A DNA stretch of 64,000 nt, taken from the NCBI GenBank assembly GCA_963806495.1, contig CAWDYA010000003.1, positions 1 through 64,000 on the forward strand, given 5' to 3'. This DNA comes from CAWDYA01 sp963806495 (GTDB lineage Bacteria > Acidobacteriota > Polarisedimenticolia > JACPZX01 > DASXTC01). This document shows positions 28,555 through 36,875 of the stretch, piece after piece. Below the pieces are notes generated by a model that ran no database searches, was not told the DNA's origin, and was given only the letters and a program-made list of their open reading frames with translations. The position numbers were made by a program, and so were the translations under genes. Each line of letters opens with the position of its first letter. Positions within the stretch are counted from its first letter, which is position 1.

Positions 28555-30553
28555 GTGCCGGAGTCCCGTCAGGCGATCCTCCTGACCGACCTGGAGGGGG
28601 TTATCCGTATGGCCTCCTCGTCCGCCGAGCGCCTCCTCGGGCTGGGGCCGGGGGAGGCCGAAGGGCGCGAGCTGCATGCGCTGTGTGCGGCACCCTCGCG
28701 GTCCGTCTTCGAGGCGATCTTCGCCGATCTGCGTGCCGGGGCCGTTCCGGCGGTACGGCTCGGGGTCGCGCTGCGGCCCGCGGAGGGGCCCACCGTGCAG
28801 GCGGATCTGGGGATGACGTCGCTGCCCGACCGCTCGGGCGTCATGGTGTCGGTCGCCCGCGCCGGAGAGACGGCGCCCGCGCAGGCCGGCACGCCGGCCG
28901 ACACGGGGCCGGACACGGTGCTCGAATCGGCCATCAGCGACGCCGCCCTGATCGCGCGCGGCGGCGTGATCGTGGAGACCGCGGAAGGGCTCTCCGGGCT
29001 GGTCGGGCTGCAGGGCGTCGATCTGGCCGGATGGCGGGTCGCGCACCTCGCCGCGCCGGAGGATCTGCTTCCTTTCGTGGAGCTGTTGCGTGCCGTGGAG
29101 TCGGGCGAGCGCGCCGGCGCCGAGTTCGGGTTCCACCTGCTGCGGGCGGGAAAGGCGCCGCCGCTCGAGGTGGCCGCGCGCGCGCGCCGGATCGTCCACG
29201 CGGGCGCCCCCGCGGTGCTCCTGGGGTTGAGGGACATCAGCGGGACGCTCGGGTCGGCGCGGCGCGTCACCGATCGGCTGGCCCATCTGGACGCCGCCCT
29301 TGCCGCGGCCGCCGATGCCGTGCTGGTGCTCGGCTCCCCACAGGCCGGCTCGCCGCTGCTGCTCGCCAGCCGCTCGTTCGAACGGCTCTTCGGCGTCGAC
29401 ATCGCCTCGCTCACCGGGCATCCGTTCGACGAGCTGTGGGCGCGCCTCGCCCCGCTTCACGCCGAGCCGGAGGAGGAGGAGCGGAACCTGCGTGCCATGC
29501 TCGCCGAGCCGCGCGCCATGCGCATCGACACGGTGCGTCTGGCGGGGCCCGAGCCGCGGGTGCTCGAGCGCTCGACGGCTCCGATGACCGGACCGGGCGG
29601 CGAGAATCACGGGAACGATCTGCGCCTTCAGGGATGTCACGGCGCGGGTGCGCAACGACGAGGAGATGAGACGCTCCGCCGAGGAGGCGCGGCGCGCGCG
29701 CGAGGAGCTCGAGGGACTGCATGAGGAGCTCCGGCTCGCCAACGAGGGGCTCGAGCGACGGATGACGCAGATGCAGCGTCTCAACGACGATCTGCGCGTG
29801 CTCAGCGGCATGAAGACGGACCTGCTGGCCAATGTCTCCCACGAGCTGCAGACGCCGCTCGTGTCGATCAAGGGCTTCACGGAGATGATCCTCAAAGGCC
29901 AGCTCGGCGGCGTGACGCCGGAGCAGGAGCAGGGGCTACAGCTCGCGCTGCGCAACGTCAACCGGCTCATCGCGATGATCGAGAACCTGATGGCCTTCGC
30001 CCGCTCCCAGGGGCCGGAGACGACGCCGAGGCTGGCCGTGTTCCCCCTCGCCGAAGCGGTGGAGGAGGCGGCGGCGACGGTGCGCGACGCGGCGTCGCAG
30101 CGCGGGATCGGCCTTCGGATCGAGCTGCCACCCGGCGGGCTGAGCGTCCGCGCGGATCGCGATGGTGTCGCGCAGGTGCTCCTCAACCTGATCGGCAATG
30201 CCGTCAAGTACAACAGGCAAGGCGGCAGCGTCACCGTCCGGGCCACCCGTGGCCGGCGCGGCAACGCGCGCGTCGAGGTGCGCGACACGGGGATCGGCAT
30301 CCCGCGCGCCGACCTCGAGAGGGTGTTCGACCGCAGCTTCCGGGCCTCGAACGCGCCCGGCGACGTGGCGGGCACCGGGATCGGTCTCGCGCTGGTGCGG
30401 GACATACTGAGACGGCACGGGTGCGTGATACGCGCCGAGAGCGAGGAGGGGAAGGGAAGCGTGTTCTCCTTCACTCTTCCCCTGGAGACTCCGCAGGGCG
30501 ACGACGGGCCGCCGCCTCGAAAAGCAGAACCGCGGCGGCGGCGGCGACGTTGA
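28555..30553 (+). CDS. Multi-PAS sensor histidine kinase
   Basis: About 665 residues: three PAS-like segments (about 8-95, 130-230 and 250-370), a coiled-coil linker rich in Glu/Arg, the HisKA H-box LLANVSHELQTPLVSIKGF, and a complete HATPase domain with N-box VLLNLIGNAVKYNRQGG, G1 VEVRDTGIGIPRADLERVF and G2 GTGIGLALVRDILRRHG. No transmembrane segments, so it is probably cytosolic. A frame break near 29,605 falls between the third PAS core and the coiled coil; the true frame continues ITGTICAFRDVTARVR. The start is a GTG with GGAG ten bases upstream. This is the only complete kinase of the cluster. Its 3' end overlaps the convergent methyltransferase gene by about 80 bases. Confidence 0.88.
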
Positions 30554-31328
30554 GCGACTCGACGCGCGGGTTCATCGGGATCGTGATCCGCAGATCGAGC
30601 TGCTCGAGCGTCCCGGCGGGCAGTCCATCCGCCTCGCCGCCGAGCATGAGCGCCGTCGGCCGGGACAGGTCGGCACGCCTGTAGTCGGTCCCGCCGCGCG
30701 CCACGGCGCCGGCCAGCAGCAGGCCCGCGGCACGCAGGCGATCCGGGAGCGCGTGGGCCTCGGGCCCGTGCCCGAGACGCGCGACGGGCAGCCGGAAGAT
30801 CGAGCCGGCGCTCGCGCGCACCGCCCGGGGACCGAACGGGTCGGCGCCACCCACCGCCAGGAGTCCCGTGCCGCCCGCGGCATCGGTCAGACGGACCAGG
30901 GTCCCGACGTTGCCGGGATCCTGCACCTCCCACGCCACCAGCACGGTCGTCCCCCTTCCGGCCGCCAACGCGGTAACATCTCCGAAGCTGGCATCGGGGC
31001 GCTCGACCAGGAGGAGCACTCCCTGGTGGGTCGCGGTGTCCGACAGCGAGGAGAGCAGATCGTCGGGAGCGTGGCGCGGCTGGGGGAGCTTCGACCGCAG
31101 CCGGGCGGCAAGACGCCGTCCGCGGTCGTCGCGCTCGAGACGGGGAGACAGCAGCGCTTCCTCGATCCGCACGTTCTGGGCGAGCGCCTCCTCGGCGAGC
31201 CGGACGCCCTCGACCAGCATGACACGCTGGCGCTCCCGCTCCCCGGGCGAGCGCGCCAGCAGCCGCACCCGCCGTGTCAGCGGATGCGATCGGCCGAGTG
31301 GCCGGACAGGGGAGGCATCATCGGGCAT
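30471..31328 (-). CDS. SpoU/TrmH-family RNA 2'-O-ribose methyltransferase
   Basis: A 285-residue SPOUT-fold methyltransferase. The N-terminal substrate-binding part has VMLVEGVRLAEEAL. The three SpoU motifs are visible: VQDPGNVGTLVRLTDAAG, LMLGGEADGLP and IPMNPRVESLNVAAAAAVLL. The family methylates ribose 2'-OH in 23S rRNA (for example RlmB) or in tRNA; the substrate is not assignable. It is convergent with and overlaps the 3' end of the histidine kinase gene, and is divergent from tsaC. Confidence 0.9.
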   Translation of the reverse strand: MPDDASPVRPLGRSHPLTRRVRLLARSPGERERQRVMLVEGVRLAEEALAQNVRIEEALLSPRLERDDRGRRLAARLRSKLPQPRHAPDDLLSSLSDTATHQGVLLLVERPDASFGDVTALAAGRGTTVLVAWEVQDPGNVGTLVRLTDAAGGTGLLAVGGADPFGPRAVRASAGSIFRLPVARLGHGPEAHALPDRLRAAGLLLAGAVARGGTDYRRADLSRPTALMLGGEADGLPAGTLEQLDLRITIPMNPRVESLNVAAAAAVLLFEAAARRRPAESPGEE

Positions 31329-31357
31329 CGCTGCCCTCGCGAGAGGAGAAGGGATCC

Positions 31358-32095
31358 ATGGAGACGCAGACCATGAACGCCGCCGACACGATCGATTCCC
31401 GTGAAGTGCTGACGGCGCGGGCCGTGACGGTTCCGCTCGATCCGGCCGATCCGGATCCGCGGGTAATCCTCAGTGCCGTGGACATCATACGGCACGGCGG
31501 GGTGATCGCACATCCGACCGAGACGGTGTACGGGCTGGCGGCCGATCCGTTCAACGCCGCCGCCGTCGAGCGGCTGACCCTGCTCAAGGGAAGGGTTGCC
31601 CCGCAGGCGCTGATACTGCTGCTGGGGCACGCCGAGGCCGCGCACGATCTGGCCCGGATGCCGGGGGTGGTCCGCGAGTGGTTCGGGATCCTCGCGCGCG
31701 CCTTCTGGCCGGGGCCGCTCACCCTCGTCCTGCCGGCGCGGCCCCGTCTGGCCTGCCCGGCCCTGGCGGGTGGCGACACCGTGGCCGTGAGGGTCTCGTC
31801 CCATGCGGTGGCGCTCCTGCTGGTACGCACTCTCGGGTCCGCCATCACCAGCACGAGCGCGAACCGCTCGGCATCGGCTCCCGCCGCCACCGCCGATGCG
31901 CTCGAGCCGGGTCTCGCCTCCCAGCTCGACCTCGTGCTGGATGCGGGGCGGGCCCCCGGCGGACTCCCCTCGACGATCCTCGATCTGAGCCGCTCCGTGC
32001 CCACGCTCCTGCGGTCCGGTGCCGTCACGCCGGATCGGATCGCCCGGGTGCTGGGTTTCGCGCCACGAACGGGGAGCCTGACGGGGGGCGCCTGA
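31358..32095 (+). CDS. tsaC: Threonylcarbamoyl-AMP synthase (TsaC/Sua5/YrdC family)
   Basis: A 245-residue enzyme making threonylcarbamoyl-adenylate from Thr, bicarbonate and ATP for the universal t6A37 tRNA modification. Motifs: GGVIAHPTETVYGLAAD, LLKGRVAPQALILLL (usually KxR), FWPGPLTLVLPA, VAVRVSSHAVA and ITSTSANRSASAP. It matches the single-domain TsaC form rather than the longer Sua5. The ATG at 31,358 follows GAGAGGAG. It stands alone; a promoter for the next gene lies just after its stop. Confidence 0.93.
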   Translation: METQTMNAADTIDSREVLTARAVTVPLDPADPDPRVILSAVDIIRHGGVIAHPTETVYGLAADPFNAAAVERLTLLKGRVAPQALILLLGHAEAAHDLARMPGVVREWFGILARAFWPGPLTLVLPARPRLACPALAGGDTVAVRVSSHAVALLLVRTLGSAITSTSANRSASAPAATADALEPGLASQLDLVLDAGRAPGGLPSTILDLSRSVPTLLRSGAVTPDRIARVLGFAPRTGSLTGGA

Positions 32096-32121
32096 ATCTC
32101 CAGAGATGTCAGTGAGTTGCC

Positions 32122-32150
32122 TTGCCCGGTCGGGGTCTCTACCCTATAAT
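32122..32150 (+). promoter_or_regulatory. Sigma-70-like promoter of the envelope operon
   Basis: TTGCCC (32,122-32,127), a 17-base spacer and a perfect TATAAT (32,145-32,150), some 40 bases before the ATG at 32,192. It is among the best consensus promoters in the window and heads the run of overlapping genes from the phosphodiesterase through ispE. Confidence 0.7.
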
Positions 32151-32191
32151 GCGCCGGTCGCTGGAAGTGCATCGTCCCACCTGGAGGTTCC

Positions 32192-34456
32192 ATGCCGTCG
32201 TTCCGACCCCGTCTCGTCCTCGGGCGCGCTGCGCTCGCGGTGCTCGTATTCGCATCCCTCGTCTCATCCGCCGCCGCGGCACGACCGCGTGTGGTCATCA
32301 TCGGGTTCGACGGCGCCGACGCCCGGCTGACGGAACGGTACATGGCGGAGGGGAAGCTGCCCAACCTCCAGAAGCTGAAGGAGGAGGGGACGTACGAGCG
32401 GCTCCTGCCGACCAACCCGCCGCAGACGCCGGTTTCGTGGTCCTCCTTCGCCACGGGCACCAACCCGGGCAAGACGGGCATCTTCGATTTCCTCAAGCGC
32501 TCCGAGAACAACTACCTGCCGACGCTCGCGTTCACCACCGAGACGAAGAAGCAGTTTCTCTGGGGTCCGCGCAACGGGCCCGCGCTCGGCGCCATGTTCG
32601 GCCTGGGCGGGCTGATCCTCGTGGGCGGGCTGCTCCTGCTGTTCCGAGCGCGTCGGGTCGTGGCGGTGGCCGTCTCGGTGATCGTGGGCCTGCTGCTCGG
32701 CGCGGGCGGCTACGTGGTCGGCGCCAGCTTCCTCCCGCGGGAGGTCCCCTGGGCGATCAACAACCGGCAGGGCACCACCATGTGGGGAGCTGCGGCGGCC
32801 GCGGGATATGCGGCGCAGGTGATCCGGGTCCCTCAGAACTTCCCCGCGGACCACTTCGAGCACGGCCGGATGCTCAGCGGTCTCGGCGTGCCCGACATGC
32901 GCGGCCGCGTGGGCACGCCGTCGTTCTATACCTCCGAGGCCGGCTTCAAGGTGACCGACAACGAGTTCGCCGTCGAGGTGATCCCCCTCGAGGGGCGCCG
33001 CGGGGTTGTCCACAGCTCGATCTACGGGCCGCTCAACATGCCCTTCTATCAGTACCCGATCGAGGACGCCAAGCAGGGAGTCGCCTCGCGGAGCGAGCAG
33101 CGGCGCGTCGAGGCGGAGATGAAGCGCCAGCTCGACGAGGAGGGCGTGCGCAAGCGGCTCGACATCCCGGTCACGTTCACGGTGTCGGACGACGGCTCCT
33201 CGGTCACGATCGAGACGCAGAACAACACGCAGACGCTCCAGGTGGGCCAGTGGTCCGACTGGAACGTGATCACGTTCCCGGTGAACTGGCTCGTCGACAC
33301 CGCACAGCCGCTGCGGGGGATCGTGAAGTGGAAGCTGCTGGAGACCAGCCCGGATCTCAAGATCTATCTCACGCCGGTCAACTTCCACCCCGCCACACAG
33401 CCGGTGCCGTTCTCGTTCCCGACCTCCTTCGCGATGGATCTGGAGAAGAAGCTCGGCCTGTTCAAGACGCTCGGATGGACAGAGGACACCTGGACGCTGC
33501 CTACCGGGCTGGTGCCCGACGAGTTCTTCCTCGAGGACATGAACAAGACGGTCGATGACTTCGAGGCGATGCTCAAGGAGCAGCTCGCGGCGAGCCGGGA
33601 CGACCTGTACATCCAGGAGTTCGATTTCACCGATCGCATCGGCCACATGTTCTGGCGCTACATGGATCCGAACCACCCCTACCACGATCCGCTCAACCGT
33701 CCGGAGCACGTGGCCAAGATGCAGGAAGCCATGATGAAGGCCTACCAGCGGATGGACACGATCGTGGGCGAGGCCCGCGCGCTGGCCGACCCGAACGCGC
33801 TGTTCATCGTGCTGTCCGATCACGGCTTCGCGTCGTTTCGCCGGGGTGTGAACTACAACTCGTGGCTCGTGGCTCACGGCTTCATGACGATCGTGGGCGA
33901 CGCGGGCGAGACGAAGACCCTCGAGGATCTGTTCGAGACCCGGCAGCTCTTCGAGAAGGTCGACTGGTCGCGCACCAAGGCGTACGCGCTCGGGCTCGGC
34001 GGCATCTACATCAATCTGGCCGGACGCGAGGCGAAGGGGATCGTCCAGCCGGGGGCCGAGTACGACGAGGTGCGCCGCCAGATCATCGAGGGGCTCGAGG
34101 CCGAGGTGGACCCGGTGACCGGGGAGAGGCCGATCGCGAAGGTGTACACACGCGAGGAGATGTACAACGGGTTCGACCCCACCGTCATCCCCGACCTGCG
34201 GGTGGGCAACGCGCTCGGATACCGGATCGGCTGGCAGACCGCGCTGGGCCAGGTGCCGCGCGACGTGTACGAGGACAACCTCAAGGCCTGGAGCGGCGAC
34301 CACTGCTCTCTGGCGCCCGAGCTGGTCAAGGGGATCCTGTTCGTCAACAGGAAGCTCAACCGGAGCGACGTCGCCATGATCGACGTGATGCCGTCCGTCC
34401 TCAAGGAGATGAACGTCCCGATCCCTCCCGAGGTGGACGGAAAGCCGTTCCTGTGA
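32192..34456 (+). CDS. Membrane-anchored alkaline-phosphatase-superfamily phosphodiesterase
   Basis: A 754-residue type I phosphodiesterase/nucleotide-pyrophosphatase-like protein. A signal peptide or anchor (RAALAVLVFASLVSSAAA) precedes the first metal site VVIIGFDGADARL and the nucleophile region TPVSWSSFATGTNPGKTG. Two hydrophobic helices (about residues 130-180) interrupt the catalytic fold, an unusual insertion. Later metal ligands lie in FDFTDRIGHMFWRYMDPNHP, FIVLSDHGFASFRRGVN and WSGDHCSLAPE. The family hydrolyses phosphodiesters of nucleotides, lipids or glycans; the substrate here is unknown. The stop is shared with the start of the EnvC-like gene (GTGA). Confidence 0.82.
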   Translation: MPSFRPRLVLGRAALAVLVFASLVSSAAAARPRVVIIGFDGADARLTERYMAEGKLPNLQKLKEEGTYERLLPTNPPQTPVSWSSFATGTNPGKTGIFDFLKRSENNYLPTLAFTTETKKQFLWGPRNGPALGAMFGLGGLILVGGLLLLFRARRVVAVAVSVIVGLLLGAGGYVVGASFLPREVPWAINNRQGTTMWGAAAAAGYAAQVIRVPQNFPADHFEHGRMLSGLGVPDMRGRVGTPSFYTSEAGFKVTDNEFAVEVIPLEGRRGVVHSSIYGPLNMPFYQYPIEDAKQGVASRSEQRRVEAEMKRQLDEEGVRKRLDIPVTFTVSDDGSSVTIETQNNTQTLQVGQWSDWNVITFPVNWLVDTAQPLRGIVKWKLLETSPDLKIYLTPVNFHPATQPVPFSFPTSFAMDLEKKLGLFKTLGWTEDTWTLPTGLVPDEFFLEDMNKTVDDFEAMLKEQLAASRDDLYIQEFDFTDRIGHMFWRYMDPNHPYHDPLNRPEHVAKMQEAMMKAYQRMDTIVGEARALADPNALFIVLSDHGFASFRRGVNYNSWLVAHGFMTIVGDAGETKTLEDLFETRQLFEKVDWSRTKAYALGLGGIYINLAGREAKGIVQPGAEYDEVRRQIIEGLEAEVDPVTGERPIAKVYTREEMYNGFDPTVIPDLRVGNALGYRIGWQTALGQVPRDVYEDNLKAWSGDHCSLAPELVKGILFVNRKLNRSDVAMIDVMPSVLKEMNVPIPPEVDGKPFL

Positions 34457-35652
34457 TCGCGGCGCTCGTCGCCCTGGCGCTCCTCCTCCCGGCCGCGGAG
34501 GCGGATCGGAGCGCCGCCCCGGAACGACATTTCGAGGCCCTGGTGGCCGAGATCGCCTCCCTGCGATCGGAGCTGGACGGACTGGATCGGCGCGAGCAGG
34601 GCGCGATCGCGGAGCTGGATCGGCTGGGCACCGAGTCGGAGCTGCTCGCACGCGAGGTGGAGCGGCTGGAGCTCGAGCGGGCACGTGCCGAGCAGGATCT
34701 GGCCGCCAGCCGGGTGGCGCTCGAATCGGCGCGGCAGGCCGTGGCGTCCGCCGAGACGAGGCTGGCCTCCCGGCTCAGGGAGGTGTACACGATGGGCCGG
34801 CAGCGGGAAGTCCGCGTCCTGCTTGCCCTTTCGGAGCCGGTCGACCTGCTGCGAGGGCTTGCCTATCTTGATGTGATGGCCAGGAGGCAATCGGGTCTCC
34901 TGGACTCGGTCCGGCAGTCGCGTGCCGAGACGGAGGCGCTCGAGCGGACCCAGACGGCGCGTGTCCAGAGTCTGACGGATCTGGCGGCCAGGAAGAGGGC
35001 GAAGGCGACACAGCTGCAGGAGGTCAGACAGCGTGCCCGCAATCTTCTCGACTCCACGCGCGAGCAGGGAGACGCGCATCGCAGCGCCATCGCCGAGCTG
35101 ACACGCGCCGCCGAGGAGCTCGAGGCGGCCATCGTGGCGAGCCGGGGGCTTTTGGAGCAGAATGACGGTGCGGAAGAACCGGCGCCGGCAGCGCCACCGG
35201 GTCCGCCACGGATCGACATCGACAGGCTCCGCGGCGCCATGGAGTGGCCTGTGGAAGGGACGATCGCGGTGCCGTTCGGCGACATCAGGCATCCGAGGTT
35301 CGGGACGGTCACACCGCACCCCGGGGTGGACATCACGGCCGAGCCACGGGCCGCCATCCGGGCGGTGCTGGGCGGCCGGGTGGTGTTCAGCCGCCGGTTC
35401 AGCGGGTACGGGAACACGGTTCTGGTGGATCACGGAGACGGATACCTTTCGGTGTATGCACGGGCGGCGATCCTGTCCGTGAGCGAGGGGCAGGACGTCG
35501 TGCTCGGACAGGTCCTCGGCCAGGCGGCGGACGAGGCGTTCGACGGCGGGCCCCCCACGGTCTATTTCGAGTTCCGCCACGGCGGATCGCCGGTCGACCC
35601 GGCGGACTGGCTCAAGCGAAGCAGCAGCGACAGGAGACAGGAAGCGCGATGA
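34453..35652 (+). CDS. EnvC-like M23 (LytM) family protein, probably non-catalytic amidase activator
   Basis: A 399-residue exported protein with a short signal sequence (VIAALVALALLLPAAEA), a long Glu/Arg/Leu-rich coiled coil (about 20-215) and a C-terminal LytM domain. The first zinc motif survives (TPHPGVDITA), but the HLH/HFE motif reads TVYFEFR and the usual YAH reads YAR, so two or three of the required His are missing. EnvC of Escherichia coli shows the same LYFEIR change and works by activating cell-wall amidases, which is the likely role here. It starts at GTG 34,453 inside the preceding stop and its stop overlaps the S41 gene, the common envC-ctpA pairing. Confidence 0.85.
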   Translation: MIAALVALALLLPAAEADRSAAPERHFEALVAEIASLRSELDGLDRREQGAIAELDRLGTESELLAREVERLELERARAEQDLAASRVALESARQAVASAETRLASRLREVYTMGRQREVRVLLALSEPVDLLRGLAYLDVMARRQSGLLDSVRQSRAETEALERTQTARVQSLTDLAARKRAKATQLQEVRQRARNLLDSTREQGDAHRSAIAELTRAAEELEAAIVASRGLLEQNDGAEEPAPAAPPGPPRIDIDRLRGAMEWPVEGTIAVPFGDIRHPRFGTVTPHPGVDITAEPRAAIRAVLGGRVVFSRRFSGYGNTVLVDHGDGYLSVYARAAILSVSEGQDVVLGQVLGQAADEAFDGGPPTVYFEFRHGGSPVDPADWLKRSSSDRRQEAR

Positions 35653-36875
35653 GGACGAAATTCAAGGGACTGATGCTCGGCATGGTTGTCGGGTTCCTGG
35701 CCATCTCCGTCATGGGGATGATGATGACCCGCAACATGGCGATCGAAGGCACCTACAGCCAGCTCAAGCTGTTCAACGAGGTCCTCGCCCTCGTCCGCAG
35801 CTCCTACGTGGACGAGGTGCAGACCGACTCCCTGATGAAGGGGGCGTACCAGGGACTGCTCGCCGAGCTCGATCCCTTCTCGGAGTACCTCACGCCGGCC
35901 GAGTACGAGAGCTACAGGAAGGGCTCGCAGGAGAACGCCGGCAAGGAGGCGCCCGCCGGGCCGGGGCTGCGCGTCTCCCGCAAGTCGGGGATCATGATGG
36001 TGGTGTCGGTTCTGCCCGGCTCGGACGCCGAGGCCAAGGGAATCACGTCGGGCGACCGGGTCCGCCGGATCGGCGAGGAGTCCACCCGGGAGATGAACCT
36101 GTTCGAGGCCGAGTCGCTCCTGTCGGGCGATCCGGGCAGCAAGGTGGCGCTCTCGCTGGTCCGCCGCGAGGACCCGCACAAGCTGGATACCGATCTGGTC
36201 AGACAGGTAACGCCCCTGGGGCCACCCCGGCTCGACATCGTCGATGCAAAGGCCGGCGTGGCCGTGCTGACCATCCCGGACTTCGGGGCGGGGGTTGCCG
36301 ACCGGGTCGCCACGGCGCTCGCAAAGGCCTCGAAGCAGGGCGTCAAGCGCCTGCTGATCGACCTGCGCGGGAACGCCTGGGGTTCCTTCGACGAGGCGGC
36401 GGCCACCGTGGGGCTGTTCGCGGGCGATACGGTGGTCGCGCGGATCACCGGCAAGAACGGCGTGGTCTCCGAGGTCCGCAGTGGACGTGGAAAGGCCCCA
36501 TGGCATGGGACCCTGGCGCTGCTGATCGATTCGGGCACGGCGGAGGCGGCCGAGCTGTTCGCGGCGGCCCTGCACGATCTCGACGATGGCACGTTGATGG
36601 GGGAGAACAGCTTCGGGATCGGGGCGCAGCAGGATCTGATGCCCCTGAAGAACGGCGCCTGGCTCCGCCTGTCGGTGCGCAAGTACGTCTCCCCGTCGGG
36701 AACGGCCTGGCATGGCGACGGCCTGACGCCGTCGACCCCGTTGGTGATCACCCAGGAGAATCTCAAGCCGGCCGAGCGGCGCAAGCTCCAGCTCGATCAG
36801 GCGGTAGAGAAGCTCAGGAGCCTCGAGCCCGCCCGCGCAGACGCCGCGGGGACCCCGGTGCCGACGGAGAGCTGA
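35649..36875 (+). CDS. S41 (CtpA-like) carboxy-terminal processing protease family protein with altered active site
   Basis: A 408-residue protein with a signal anchor (LGMVVGFLAISVMGMMM), a helical N-terminal region (YVDEVQTDSLMKGAYQGLL, LDPFSEYLTPAEY), a PDZ domain (MVVSVLPGSDAEAKGITSGD) and the S41 core (GVAVLTIPDFG, KRLLIDLRGN). In active relatives the core continues GSASASEI with the nucleophilic Ser and TFGKG with the catalytic Lys. Here these read IDSGTAEAAELFAAAL and NSFGIGAQQ, so Ser is replaced by Glu and Lys by Ile. It is therefore probably a pseudoprotease, perhaps a scaffold for the EnvC-like neighbour or the TPR protein. Overlaps both flanking genes. Confidence 0.85.
   Translation: MRTKFKGLMLGMVVGFLAISVMGMMMTRNMAIEGTYSQLKLFNEVLALVRSSYVDEVQTDSLMKGAYQGLLAELDPFSEYLTPAEYESYRKGSQENAGKEAPAGPGLRVSRKSGIMMVVSVLPGSDAEAKGITSGDRVRRIGEESTREMNLFEAESLLSGDPGSKVALSLVRREDPHKLDTDLVRQVTPLGPPRLDIVDAKAGVAVLTIPDFGAGVADRVATALAKASKQGVKRLLIDLRGNAWGSFDEAAATVGLFAGDTVVARITGKNGVVSEVRSGRGKAPWHGTLALLIDSGTAEAAELFAAALHDLDDGTLMGENSFGIGAQQDLMPLKNGAWLRLSVRKYVSPSGTAWHGDGLTPSTPLVITQENLKPAERRKLQLDQAVEKLRSLEPARADAAGTPVPTES

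Noticed and set aside
30471..30553. Overlap of kinase and methyltransferase genes as an error
   Set aside because: Both frames remain coding-like to their stops; about 80 bases of convergent overlap is acceptable in this compact genome.
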